Assembly: GCA_016213245.1 (NCBI GenBank)
Contig: JACRBC010000107.1
Location: 1 to 36,150 of the forward strand
Source: Candidatus Solibacter usitatus
Lineage (GTDB): Bacteria > Acidobacteriota > Terriglobia > Bryobacterales > Bryobacteraceae
DNA length: 36,150 nt
Reading direction: 5' to 3'
In this document: positions 13,699-25,878 of the stretch, piece after piece
Layout of the letters: each line of letters begins with the position of its first letter
How positions within the stretch are numbered: position 1 is the first letter of the stretch
Position numbers and translations under genes: made by a program
The notes under the pieces: generated by a model
Seen by the model: the letters and a program-made list of their open reading frames with translations, nothing else
Told to the model about the DNA's origin: nothing
Databases searched by the model: none

Positions 13699-15167
13699 CG
13701 CTGGATTTCGCGGATCGCCGCCGGCAGGAGCCGGATGAGGTCCGTGGCCGTCAGGGACTGTTCGGTCATCTCCGCGGCGCCTAATTCGCCGGCCCGCCCG
13801 TGCAGCCAGACGGCGGCCACGATGGCCTCCTCCCTACGGTCCGGCCATTGGGCCATGAGGCCGGCGATCAGCCCGGTGAGCACGTCTCCCGAACCGGCCG
13901 TGGCCATGGCCGGCGTGCCCGTGGGATTGACGAATGCTCTCCCGTCCGGCACTGCGACGACGGTTCGCTGCCCCTTGAGCACCACCACCACGTTCCTCTC
14001 GCAGGCGAAGCGGGTGGCCACGCCCAGCCGGTCGGCCTGGATGTCGGTGGCGGTGCAGCCGGCCAGCCGGGCCATCTCGCCGGCGTGCGGGGTCAATACC
14101 CGGCAGGGCCCGGGGCCGTGGAACGAGGTGCCCGCCAGCGCGTTCAGCCCATCGGCGTCCACCACCACCGGCAGCGCCGATTGCGCGAACAGCCGTTGCG
14201 CCAGCGCGGTCATCTCCGGGTCGCGGCCCAGTCCCGGGCCGATCGCCAGGACGTCCTTTTCGCCGGCGTCCTCGGTCACCGCCTGTGTCATCAGCTCGGG
14301 CGCCAGCGAAGTCACGGTCCGCCGCTCTTCCTCCGACGACGCCACCGTCACCAGCCCCGCGCCCGCCTTCAGCGCGGCCAGACCGGCCATGGCCGCCGCG
14401 CCGCCCTTGCCCGGCGCTCCGCCCACCACCAGCACGTGTCCGAAGTCGCCCTTGTGCGCGCCCCGGGCGCGGGGCGCGAAGAGGCGGCCGAACATCTCCG
14501 CTCCGGCCAGGTTGAACTTCAGCGCCGGATCGTCTTCGAGCATCCACGGCGGAGTGCCGATTTCCACCACGTGCAACTCGCCCACCCGGTCGCAGCACGG
14601 AGGCATCACCTGCTCCAGCTTCGGCGCGGTAAACGTCACCGTGTGCGCCGCGCGCACCGATTCACCCTCGTCGTGCAGCCCCGACGGCACGTCCACGCTC
14701 ACGATTCCGGCTCCGGGAAAGGCCGCGTTGATCTCGTGGATCAGCTCCAGCGCCCGGCCGTGCGCCGGACCCTCCAGGCCCGTCCCCAGCAACGCGTCGA
14801 TCACCAGCGTCGCGGCCCGCATGCGCGGCTCCACCGTATCGGAGACCGGCACGCCGGCCATCCGCAGCATGCGCCACTGAACCGCCGCGTCGCCGGTGAA
14901 CTGGTCCGGTGGATACGCCAGCACCACGTCCAGGCTCGCCGGATGATGGCGGATCTTCAACTGCCGGGCGATCACCAGCCCATCGCCGCCGTTATTGCCC
15001 TTGCCGCACACCACGACGATGCGCTGCCGGTCCAGCGGCGCGTAGCGCCGCTCCAGGAATTCCACAACGCGGCAGCCGGCATTCTCCATCAGCACCAGGC
15101 CCGGCATGCCGGCATCCATCGTCCGGCTGTCGATTTCCCGCATCTGGGCGGGCGTCAGAATCTTCAT
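13695..15167 (-). CDS. nnr: Bifunctional NAD(P)H-hydrate epimerase / ADP-dependent dehydratase
   Basis: A 490-residue metabolite-repair enzyme that restores damaged hydrated NAD(P)H. The N-terminal epimerase (YjeF_N, about residues 1-210) shows the opening MKILTPAQMREID, the conserved GKGNNGGDGLV and, later, VDVPSGL. The C-terminal dehydratase (about 225-490) shows KGDFGHVLVVGGAPGKGGAA, GPGLG, LTPHAGEMARL, VLKGQRTVV and the catalytic ATAGSGDVLTG. Length matches the fused bacterial form. The next gene, tsaE, overlaps by 4 bases; the K+ channel gene lies 19 bases upstream. All motifs are intact. Confidence 0.95.
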   Translation of the reverse strand: MKILTPAQMREIDSRTMDAGMPGLVLMENAGCRVVEFLERRYAPLDRQRIVVVCGKGNNGGDGLVIARQLKIRHHPASLDVVLAYPPDQFTGDAAVQWRMLRMAGVPVSDTVEPRMRAATLVIDALLGTGLEGPAHGRALELIHEINAAFPGAGIVSVDVPSGLHDEGESVRAAHTVTFTAPKLEQVMPPCCDRVGELHVVEIGTPPWMLEDDPALKFNLAGAEMFGRLFAPRARGAHKGDFGHVLVVGGAPGKGGAAAMAGLAALKAGAGLVTVASSEEERRTVTSLAPELMTQAVTEDAGEKDVLAIGPGLGRDPEMTALAQRLFAQSALPVVVDADGLNALAGTSFHGPGPCRVLTPHAGEMARLAGCTATDIQADRLGVATRFACERNVVVVLKGQRTVVAVPDGRAFVNPTGTPAMATAGSGDVLTGLIAGLMAQWPDRREEAIVAAVWLHGRAGELGAAEMTEQSLTATDLIRLLPAAIREIQR

Positions 15168-15186
15168 CTGCGGCCCCCTTTCCCCC

Positions 15187-16203
15187 TTACACCGCCGCTC
15201 CGGTCACGCGCGCCTCCAGGCGGCGCAACGGCTCCGGCTCTCCCATCACGATCAGGTAGTCCCGCCCTTCGATCACCGCGTCGGCCGGCGGGTTGAACAG
15301 CATGCTGCCGTCGGCCCGCCGGATGGCCAGCACGATCACCTTCATCTCGCTGCGGATGCGCAGATCGGCCAGCGACCGCCCGGCGATAGCGCTGCCCTCG
15401 GAGACCTCCAGTTGTTCGATCCGCACGTCGATGCCGATGCCTGTCGTGGCGAAATCCAGGAAGCGGTGCACGTGCGGCCTGAGCAGCGACTGCGCCAGCC
15501 GCGTCCCGGTCATCGAATACGGCGCGAAGACCGAATCGGCGCCCACCTGGCGCATCTTGCGCTCGGCCTCCTCTTCGGCGGCGCGTGCCGCCACCCGGAT
15601 CTTCGGGTTCAAGGTCTTGGCCGAAATCACCGCGAACAGGTTGTCGGCGTCGGTCGACAGGGCGGCGATCAGCCCGGCGGCGTGGGCGATGCGCGCGTCG
15701 CGCAGCGTCTCGTCTCGCGTGGAATCGCCCAGGCACGCCAGGTAGCCGTTGCGAATCGCCCAGTCCACGCGCTCCTGGCTGCGGTCCACCACCACCAGCG
15801 GCACGCCTGCCTGGTGCAGTTCCGCCGCCGCGCCCCGCCCCACGCGGCCGAAGCCGCAGATGATGTAATGCCGCTCGAGTTTGTCGATCATTTTCTTCGC
15901 CCGCCTCTTTTCCAGCAGGTTGCCGAACTGGGATTCGATGATGGTCTGCGTCATGGTGCCCAGAGCCAGCAGCATCGTGCTGACGCTCAGCAACATGTAG
16001 AACGAGTTGAACGCCCGTGCCGTCTGGCTCAGCGGATGGATTTCGCCGTAGCCCACCGTGGTCATCGTCAGCACCGCCATGTAGAAGGCGTCCAGCCACG
16101 GGTAGCCGGCCACCAGGGCGAAGCCCACAGTCCCCGTGGTCACCGTCGCGGCGATGGCCGATCCGACAAACAGCAGGCGGCGCTTCAATCCGGGCATCGT
16201 CAA
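15187..16203 (-). CDS. Potassium channel with RCK (TrkA-N/TrkA-C) domains
   Basis: A 338-residue protein. Two membrane helices (about 10-32 and 62-85) flank a pore loop with the K+ selectivity filter TTVGYGE (T49-E54). A TrkA-N/RCK nucleotide-binding domain follows, starting IICGFGRVGRGAAAEL (GxGxxG near 113-120) and VVVDRSQERV. A TrkA-C domain closes the protein (about 240-330). This is the MthK/Kch-type two-helix channel layout, in which ligand binding to the RCK ring opens the pore. The start overlaps the stop of the phosphatase gene by 4 bases (ATGA, 16200-16203), so the two are coupled. The ligand is unknown. Confidence 0.92.
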   Translation of the reverse strand: MTMPGLKRRLLFVGSAIAATVTTGTVGFALVAGYPWLDAFYMAVLTMTTVGYGEIHPLSQTARAFNSFYMLLSVSTMLLALGTMTQTIIESQFGNLLEKRRAKKMIDKLERHYIICGFGRVGRGAAAELHQAGVPLVVVDRSQERVDWAIRNGYLACLGDSTRDETLRDARIAHAAGLIAALSTDADNLFAVISAKTLNPKIRVAARAAEEEAERKMRQVGADSVFAPYSMTGTRLAQSLLRPHVHRFLDFATTGIGIDVRIEQLEVSEGSAIAGRSLADLRIRSEMKVIVLAIRRADGSMLFNPPADAVIEGRDYLIVMGEPEPLRRLEARVTGAAV

Positions 16204-18203
16204 ACCTTCCTGGCCACGATCACCGTCATGTCATCCTGCAGTTCCGCCGAGGCCGTCCACTTGGTCGCCTCTTCCACCACCAGCGAGGCCAGCTCCTCCT
16301 CATCGCGGCCGGCGTTGGCCAGCAGCAGCTCGATCAGCCGCTCCTCGCCGAACATCTCGCCGTAGGCGTTCTCCGGCTCCGTGATGCCGTCGGTGTAGCA
16401 CACCAGCAGGTCGCCGCTCTCCAGCCGCACCTGGCTCTCCCCGTAGCGCGCGAACGGGAACGCGCCCACCACCATGCCGTTGGAGTCCAGCGGGATGGCC
16501 TTGCCCTGGCGGATCAGTACCGGGGACAAGTGCCCGGCGTTGGTGTATGTCAGCGTGCCGGTCGGCTCGTCGTAGACGCTGAAGAAGAACGTGGCGTACT
16601 TCTCCGGAGCGGTGGAATCGTACAGTTGCAGATTCAGGTTCGATACCAGTTGCGCCGTGGACAACCGCGGAGCCGCGTAGCCGTCGCCCATGCCCACCGA
16701 CGCCGCCTGTGCCATCTCCATCGAGTGCCGCAACTGGCTGCGCATCGCCGATTGCAGTGTCGCCATCAGCAGCGCCGCCGAGATCCCCTTGCCCGCCACG
16801 TCGCCGATGCACAGCGCCAGCCGCGTCTCCCCCATCGCCTGGTAGTCGAAGTAGTCGCCGCTCACCGTCCTGGCCGCGTTGCAGATGGAGTGAATCCGCA
16901 GCGAGCCCAGCCCGCCCATCGCCCTGGGGTGGAGCTGCGCCTGCACTTCCCGCGCGATTTCCAACTCCGCTTCCAGCCGCTGCCGCACTTTCTCCGATTC
17001 CAGCAGCCGCTCCAGGTTGCCCGCCATGATGTTGAACGACGTGCCCAGCTCCGCCAATTGGTCGTTGCCCGTCACCTGGATGCGGTGGCCCAGGTCGCCC
17101 CCCCGGATGCGCACGGTGGCCTCATACAGGTCGTTGACAGCCTCGGTGATCGTTCTCGACAGCGAAATGCCGATGTAGGCCGAGACCAGCTCCACCAGCA
17201 GGAAGATGATCGCCAGCCCCGTGAACACCGTGATCAGCACCGGGATGTCCGTGTTGGTCTCGACGCTGAAGACGATCTTCAGCGGCCCGGAGATGCGCGT
17301 CGAGACGCCCAGGAAGATGCGCCGCACCGTGCCCGGCTGCGCCCACTCCGGCACCGGCAGGAAGACGCCCCAGCGCAGCCGCAGGTCCAGCGCGCTCACC
17401 GCCGGCGGAATCGTGCTCGTCCCCGGCGGCGCTCCGTTCAGCGTCTCCCCCGCCACCGGCGGGTGCAGCCGCAGGTCCAGGTTTCTGGTCTCGCGCGGGT
17501 CCAGACTGATCGGCGTCAACTGGATCTCGCCCAGCTGAGGAGCCAGGGATTGCAGAAACATCCGCGTCACCGGCACCAGCACCACTACTTCCGACCGCGG
17601 CCCGCCCGTGTGCACCCACAGGTGGTAGGTCTTGTCCCGGATGACGATCCCCGCCGTATCCTTGTGTCCCTCCGGAGGCACTTGTAGAGTGGAATCCTCG
17701 GGGTAGCGCACCTCCTTGCCGTCCTGGTCGTGCACCAGCACTTCCAGCCCCGGAAACCGCTCGCGGAAGATGAAGCCTGCCCGCCGCACCGCCTCCACGC
17801 GATTCTGCGGCTGGGCGCGCATCAGAGACGCAGACACCTGCCTCAGGTTGTTTACCCGCCGGTCCATTTCGAAGCTGAGCAGGTAGGCGGCGATCTGTCC
17901 CGAGATCACCCACACGCTGCCCAGCGCCAGCACGGCCAACAGCAGTACCGGGACTACCGCCACGAAGAGGTAGGCGACAATCAGGCGGTTCCTCAGCCGC
18001 CAGATGGCCCCGCGGATCAGCCGGATGCCGAACCGCCACAGAACCACCAGCCCCAGCACGCCTGCGCTGGCCTGCAACAGCAGTTGCAGACCCGCTGGAA
18101 ATCCAAGGAAACCGCCCGCCAGGACCAGAATGCAGAGGACGGCCAGCAACCTCTCGGCCCATCCAAGGGCGCCGATGCGCTTCAACCATCCGGGGGACGC
18201 CAT
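16200..18203 (-). CDS. Membrane sensor with HAMP and SpoIIE/RsbU-type PP2C phosphatase domain
   Basis: A 667-residue protein. Hydrophobic helices lie near residues 17-60 and 73-100, then an extracytoplasmic sensing region (about 105-325), another helix (about 328-352) and a HAMP-like linker (RTITEAVNDLYEATVRIRGGDLGHRI). The C-terminal phosphatase (about 410-667) has the metal-binding motifs SGDYFDY, CIGDVAGKGISAALLMA, CYTDGITEPEN and QDDMTVIVA. RsbU-like enzymes dephosphorylate anti-sigma-factor antagonists in partner-switching pathways, but no STAS or HATPase partner is encoded nearby. It is the first gene of the five-gene minus-strand run and is coupled to a K+ channel, which suggests an osmotic or ionic signal (inference). 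Confidence 0.92.
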   Translation of the reverse strand: MASPGWLKRIGALGWAERLLAVLCILVLAGGFLGFPAGLQLLLQASAGVLGLVVLWRFGIRLIRGAIWRLRNRLIVAYLFVAVVPVLLLAVLALGSVWVISGQIAAYLLSFEMDRRVNNLRQVSASLMRAQPQNRVEAVRRAGFIFRERFPGLEVLVHDQDGKEVRYPEDSTLQVPPEGHKDTAGIVIRDKTYHLWVHTGGPRSEVVVLVPVTRMFLQSLAPQLGEIQLTPISLDPRETRNLDLRLHPPVAGETLNGAPPGTSTIPPAVSALDLRLRWGVFLPVPEWAQPGTVRRIFLGVSTRISGPLKIVFSVETNTDIPVLITVFTGLAIIFLLVELVSAYIGISLSRTITEAVNDLYEATVRIRGGDLGHRIQVTGNDQLAELGTSFNIMAGNLERLLESEKVRQRLEAELEIAREVQAQLHPRAMGGLGSLRIHSICNAARTVSGDYFDYQAMGETRLALCIGDVAGKGISAALLMATLQSAMRSQLRHSMEMAQAASVGMGDGYAAPRLSTAQLVSNLNLQLYDSTAPEKYATFFFSVYDEPTGTLTYTNAGHLSPVLIRQGKAIPLDSNGMVVGAFPFARYGESQVRLESGDLLVCYTDGITEPENAYGEMFGEERLIELLLANAGRDEEELASLVVEEATKWTASAELQDDMTVIVARKV

Positions 18204-18209
18204 TCGCGT

Positions 18210-18222
18210 TCAGGTTACCTGA
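18210..18222. promoter_or_regulatory. Short inverted repeat upstream of the phosphatase gene
   Basis: TCAGGTTACCTGA is a perfect 6+1+6 inverted repeat 6 bases before the ATG at 18203. It could be an operator or act on translation. The rest of 18204-18349 contains the divergent control region for maeB but no clear -35/-10 pair; TGTATCAA near 18319 is the nearest -10-like sequence. Confidence 0.3.
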
Positions 18223-18349
18223 TCCGGCGGCCTCTTAGGGCAAATCCCCGAACGCCCTGCTCCGCGGCGGCTCGACCCCGCTCGCCAGGCCTCCATCCTG
18301 CGTCCCACCTGCCAAAGGGTGTATCAAGGTAGATGAAAGGAATCCGGCC

Positions 18350-20668
<2,319 letters not shown>

Positions 20669-20983
20669 CCTGCGGCGTCTCGCGCAGGTCGAACGCCTCC
20701 ATCAGCGCCAGCTTGGCGACGGCGAAGCGCTCGTTGTCCTGGAGCGGCCGCCCGTGCAGCCGCTCCCACTCGCCGGTCGAGGCGTCAGGCACGACGACCG
20801 AGACCGTAAACCACGCCTTGCGGTCGCCGCTGGCCGTGAACACGTACTCGCGCCCGTCCCCGCTCTCCCGCCGGCCTTCGTGGAAGTACTCGTAGGCGTA
20901 GCCGCTCTGCGAGGCGTAGTTCTTCTGCCTCCGCGCCGCCGGTACGCCCTCCAGCGGCGCTTCGCGCCGCTGGGCCGGCCACT

Positions 20984-21772
20984 TCACCGGTGTTTCTCCA
21001 CCGGCCGCAGTTCAATCTTGCGGATGAATACCTCCGCGGCCTCGCTTTGAATCTGGATCTTGCCCGAGGCGTGGTCGCCCTCAAAGCCCTGGTTCACCAT
21101 CACGCCGTTGACGTAGTAGGTCAGGTTGCCGCCCTCGGCCACCACCTCGCTGCGGTTCCATTGGCCCAGCGGCTTCTCCACATCCTTCGGCCCGCGGTAG
21201 CCCTTCTGGTCCTTCCAGTTCACGTCGCGCCCGTACCAGTTGACGCGCCCGGCGTCCCGCGTCACCCGCGCCGCGCCTTTCTTCCAGTAGAGCTGCTTGT
21301 CCGGGCCGGTCTCGGCATCCACCGTGATGCGCGGCTTGTTCGCTCCCTTCACCAGCAGCAGGTCCCCCGTGCCGCCCTCGATCATCTGGTACTCGATCGA
21401 CTCCAGCCAGCCGCTGCCCGCCGCCCCGTCCACGCCCGTGCCGTGCAGCAGGATGCCGCTGTCCCGCGCCCGGTCCACGCGCGGCGCCCACGTCTTCACG
21501 CCCCACTTCCACTCCACGATCAGCCGGTAGTCCCGGTACTCGTTCACGGTCGTCAGCCCGCCCCATTCCTCGCCCGAGATCCGGATCTGCTTGCCGGCGA
21601 CGGTGAAGACCTTCTTCGGGTCCTCGCGCTTGGAGTCTTTCAGGAAGACGTAGAAGTTCGTCAGGTCCCTGCCGTTAAACAGACGGACCTTCTTCTTAGG
21701 CGTAACGGCTTCGGCACACAGCAGAGCCGGCAGCAGCGAGAGGGAAAGCAACGCGCGAGGGAAGAGGTGCAT
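20984..21772 (-). CDS. Secreted DUF1080 / 3-keto-disaccharide hydrolase-like protein
   Basis: A 262-residue protein starting at ATG 21772, with GAGG just upstream and a signal peptide (MHLFPRALLSLSLLPALLCA). The mature part is a single concanavalin-like beta-sandwich of the DUF1080 family: FNGRDLTNFYVFL, EWGGLTTVNEYRDYRLIVEWKWG, RDSGILLHGTGVDG, IEYQMIEGGTGDLLL, NRSEVVAEGGNLTYYVNGV and GKIQIQSEAAEVFIRKIEL. Some members of this family hydrolyse 3-keto-glycosides; activity here is not shown. The family is abundant in Acidobacteria and Planctomycetes. The frame is open far upstream, but only this start gives a signal peptide. The downstream gene overlaps by 4 bases. Confidence 0.87.
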   Translation of the reverse strand: MHLFPRALLSLSLLPALLCAEAVTPKKKVRLFNGRDLTNFYVFLKDSKREDPKKVFTVAGKQIRISGEEWGGLTTVNEYRDYRLIVEWKWGVKTWAPRVDRARDSGILLHGTGVDGAAGSGWLESIEYQMIEGGTGDLLLVKGANKPRITVDAETGPDKQLYWKKGAARVTRDAGRVNWYGRDVNWKDQKGYRGPKDVEKPLGQWNRSEVVAEGGNLTYYVNGVMVNQGFEGDHASGKIQIQSEAAEVFIRKIELRPVEKHR

Positions 21773-21869
21773 GCCCTCAATTCTACGCGCGTCGGTGGCG
21801 CCGGAACAGCCGTCCGTCCGGCGGACGCCTCCAACGCCGGCGGGCAGGCCGCCCGCCGGGCTACAATCG

Positions 21870-21877
21870 GCCTGTCG
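21870..21877 (+). promoter_or_regulatory. GCTACAAT, -10-like motif before the Asp-box gene
   Basis: GCTACAAT includes TACAAT, five of six matches to the -10 consensus, and ends 3 bases before the ATG at 21881. It is one of several GCTANAAT occurrences immediately before genes in the window. At this distance a message from 21881 would be leaderless, or the true start may be a little further in. Confidence 0.35.
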
Positions 21878-21880
21878 GCG

Positions 21881-22674
21881 ATGACACACTGGCTTGCGCT
21901 TGCGATGCTGGCCGCCGGGGCGCCCCAAGCCGCCCCGCAACCCGGCCCCTTTGCGGCCGCCTGCGCCGACTCCGAAATCGCCGACTTCGGCCTCGAATGC
22001 ACCGCCGAGGAACCCTGCCCCGTCTACCTCGAACTGGCCGGCGTCGAGGCCGCCGGCACGCGCATCTTCCTCGCCGGCAACCTGCACACCGAGTCCGTCA
22101 CCCTCTGGTCGCTGCTGCTCATGAGCGACGACGGCGGCGTCACCTGGACCGAGCCGCACCCGCGAATCCGCGGCGTCTCGCTCGATCAGGTGGCCTTCGT
22201 CGACCTCGAGAACGGCTGGGCTTCCGGTTACGTCACCGGCTCCATCCCCAAGGACCCCTTTCTTCTCAAGACCGCCGACGGCGGCAAAACCTGGCGCCGC
22301 ATCCCGCTGTTCGAGGACACCGCTTTCGCCTCCATCGAACAGTTCTGGTTCGAGACCAAAGCCCGCGGCTTCCTGATTCTGAACCGCCGCGGCGCCTCCG
22401 GCGGGCGCTACCAGAAGATGGAGTCGATGACCGGCGGCGACTCCTGGATGATGCGCGAGGTCAGCCCCACGCCCATCGCCGCTCCACGCCCGCGCTCCGG
22501 CGCGGACTGGCGCATCCGCATCGATTCGCCCACCAGGACCTTCCGCGTCGAGCGCCGTGCCGGGGCCAGGTGGGAGCCCGCCGGCGCCTTTCCCATTCGC
22601 GCCGGCGCCTGCAAGCCCGCGCCTCCGCCGCCCCCTCCGCCCCAGCCTGAACCGCCCAAGGAGCCCCCGCCGCA

Positions 22675-22678
<4 letters not shown>
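21881..22678 (+). CDS. Exported Asp-box (BNR/Ycf48-like) protein with Pro-rich tail
   Basis: A 265-residue protein from ATG 21881. A short hydrophobic N-terminus (MTHWLALAMLAAGAPQA) suggests export. Two clear Asp-boxes, SDDGGVTWTEP and TADGGKTWRRI, and a weaker GGDSWMM, indicate beta-propeller blades as in Ycf48/BNR proteins. With three visible blades it is short for a full propeller. Several cysteines in residues 28-50 could form disulfides. The C-terminus is a run of prolines (PPPPPPPQPEPPKEPPPQ). Its stop overlaps the GTG start of hyuB (22675-22678), so the two are coupled, an association I cannot explain from known pathways. Confidence 0.72.
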
Positions 22679-24234
<1,556 letters not shown>

Positions 24235-24241
24235 AGGCTCC

Positions 24242-24619
24242 GTGCAGAATGAATCCTACCGGTTTTCGCACCGCCAGTCCGTGGGATTGGTGTTCCTGTG
24301 CACTCTCTTCGGAGTGGCCGCGCAGTATTTCATCAAGACCAGCGCTTCCCAGCTCACCGTGCTGAGCCCGGTTGCCCTGCTGGCCAATATCCCCCTCTGG
24401 ACCGGGCTGAGCCTCTACGGCGTCAGCACTGGCCTGCTCATCCTCGCCCTTCGCGACGGCGAACTTTCGCTTCTTTATCCCGTGATCTCGCTGACCTATG
24501 TCTGGGTGACACTGCTCTCCGCGGTGGTTTTCAAGGAAAGCGTCAATCCCTTCAAAATCGCCGGCATCGCCGTCATCTGCTCCGGCGTGGCGCTGCTGGG
24601 AAAGGGCAGAAGCGAGTGA
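24242..24619 (+). CDS. SMR/EamA-like half transporter, first of a pair
   Basis: A 125-residue protein with four predicted membrane helices (about 13-32, 42-66, 73-95, 101-120), the size and layout of the small multidrug resistance superfamily. It starts at GTG 24242, 7 bases after GAGG. The C-terminal half, GELSLLYPVISLTYVWVTLL followed by FKESVNPFKIAGIAVICSGV, matches EamA/SMR sequences. It lacks the well-known N-terminal Glu context of EmrE and looks closer to the ArnE/ArnF type that flips lipid-linked sugars. Its stop overlaps the next gene by 4 bases, so it probably forms a heterodimer with that product. Confidence 0.82.
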   Translation: MQNESYRFSHRQSVGLVFLCTLFGVAAQYFIKTSASQLTVLSPVALLANIPLWTGLSLYGVSTGLLILALRDGELSLLYPVISLTYVWVTLLSAVVFKESVNPFKIAGIAVICSGVALLGKGRSE

Positions 24620-24969
24620 AAACCCCCGTCCAATCCATTCTGCTCGTTCTGCTGGCCAGCTTCATCGGCAGCTTCGGGGCCGTCTTCCTCAAGATGGGCG
24701 CCGGCAAGCTCCACAGGAAAATCTTGTCACTGCTCCTCAATTGGCGCCTGGCGGCCGGCGTGGCGCTTTACCTGCTCTCGTTCGTCTTCTATTACTTGGG
24801 CGTCCGGCAGGGTGAGCTGAGCGTTCTGTTCCCCATGGTCGCCGTCGGCTATATCTGGACCATGGTGTGGTCCAGAATCTTCTTCGGCGAGCCCGTGACC
24901 CGCCGCAAGGTGGGCGGCCTCGCCCTGATCATCTGTGGCATGATCCTGCTGAATCTCGGGAACAGGTAA
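24616..24969 (+). CDS. SMR/EamA-like half transporter, second of a pair
   Basis: GTG 24616 overlaps the previous stop (GTGA). The frame is open upstream, but the earlier part is a shadow of the partner gene. The 117-residue product has four predicted helices and the same C-terminal signature as its partner (GELSVLFPMVAVGYIWTMVW, then FGEPVTRRKVGGLALIICGM). Coupled, non-identical SMR genes usually make heterodimers with opposite membrane topology; the extra Lys/Arg here (KMGAGKLHRK) would help set orientation. The substrate is unknown: a lipid-linked sugar or a cationic compound are both possible. Confidence 0.82.
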   Translation: MKTPVQSILLVLLASFIGSFGAVFLKMGAGKLHRKILSLLLNWRLAAGVALYLLSFVFYYLGVRQGELSVLFPMVAVGYIWTMVWSRIFFGEPVTRRKVGGLALIICGMILLNLGNR

Positions 24970-24992
24970 GCCCGCTCTTCCCGTTCGGGCCC

Positions 24993-25021
24993 TTGACACC
25001 GGAATCATGATTCTCCATATT
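24993..25021 (+). promoter_or_regulatory. Consensus-like promoter with palindrome in the spacer
   Basis: TTGACA (24993-24998) is a perfect -35, followed after exactly 17 bases by CATATT (25016-25021), four of six matches to the -10. Within the spacer is the perfect 12-bp palindrome GAATCATGATTC (25002-25013), well placed for a repressor that blocks RNA polymerase. The promoter points at the lipoprotein gene starting at 25039. This is the best -35 seen in the window. Confidence 0.6.
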
Positions 25022-25038
25022 GCGGCTAGAGGTTTCCC

Positions 25039-25878
25039 ATGCCTTCACCCCGCCCATTGTTTCTAGCTGCGCTCTTGAGCGTCGCGTTGCTCTCCTGCTC
25101 CTCCAACAGGGGGCCGCAACCGCCCAAGCCGGGTACGCCGGGCTTCTTCTGGCTGGCCGCTCAGGCGTCCTACAAGAAGGGCGATTTCGCCGCCGCCGCC
25201 AAGAACCTGAGCAACGTAGCCCGCTCCGACAACGAGAACAAGGCGGCCGCCAAGCTCATGCTGATCGCCATTCACTCCGGTCAGGCCCAAGGCGACATGG
25301 AGTGGGTAGCCACTCTGGACGCCGGCGTCAAGGTGGCGCGCACGCGCCAGTTGGAGTTCCGCCGCCAGATCTCCGCCGCCCGTTCGGCCGCGCACCAGAA
25401 TGCGATGCAGTTCGGGGAGGAGGGTCATACCTTCATGGGCGCCATCTCTGAAAACGAGGTGACGCTCTCCTGCGGCATCCCGAACATCGCTCCCGACGCG
25501 CCCGCGGAGCTCGAAAAGCTCGAAAAGGGCAGCCTGCCCCAGCCCTCCGAGGTGGATCAGATCCACAACCAGGTGTTGAACCGCGGCGTGCTGCTGAGCC
25601 TTGTGCGGCTCACCGGCGCCGGCGGCGTGGAACAAGCCAAGGCGGCCTTTGCCGCCGGTCCGGTGAAACTCTCACGCCAGCAGTTCCAAATGTACCTGGC
25701 CGGCGAGTTCGTCTCCGTGGCGGAGTTGTACACGTCCAAGAAGCTCGACATGTCCGGCCGCTTGAAGGTCATGTGCGACGAAGCCATCGAGGCGCTGGCC
25801 AGCGTTCCTCCTTCGCCCGAGCGCGCAAAGCTGGAAAAGCGGATCGCCGGGCTGATGAAGAAGACCCCGAAGACCTGA
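25039..25878 (+). CDS. Lipoprotein, unknown function
   Basis: A 279-residue protein with a type II signal peptide: hydrophobic LFLAALLSVALL followed by the lipobox LLSC (Cys at residue 20). Residues 38-75 look like one TPR-type helical pair (FFWLAAQASYKKGDFAAAAKNL). The rest is helical and polar with no recognised catalytic motif. The C-terminal half includes a predicted helical hairpin ending in basic residues (KLEKRIAGLMKKTPKT). It is transcribed from its own promoter (24993-25021). Its stop abuts the decayed oxidoreductase on the other strand. The lipoprotein call is strong; function is unknown. Confidence 0.8.
   Translation: MPSPRPLFLAALLSVALLSCSSNRGPQPPKPGTPGFFWLAAQASYKKGDFAAAAKNLSNVARSDNENKAAAKLMLIAIHSGQAQGDMEWVATLDAGVKVARTRQLEFRRQISAARSAAHQNAMQFGEEGHTFMGAISENEVTLSCGIPNIAPDAPAELEKLEKGSLPQPSEVDQIHNQVLNRGVLLSLVRLTGAGGVEQAKAAFAAGPVKLSRQQFQMYLAGEFVSVAELYTSKKLDMSGRLKVMCDEAIEALASVPPSPERAKLEKRIAGLMKKTPKT

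Noticed and set aside
13309..15296. Long plus-strand open frames of about 500 codons opposite tsaE, nnr and the channel gene
   Set aside because: They are antisense shadows; the minus-strand products carry all family motifs.
16017..17687. A 556-codon plus-strand frame opposite the phosphatase gene
   Set aside because: The product is His/Arg/Gln-rich with no domain, typical of antisense reading of GC-rich coding DNA.
24970..24990. GCCCG ... CGGGC stem after the SMR pair as a terminator
   Set aside because: Only five base pairs with an 11-base loop and no T tract; it also abuts the next promoter.
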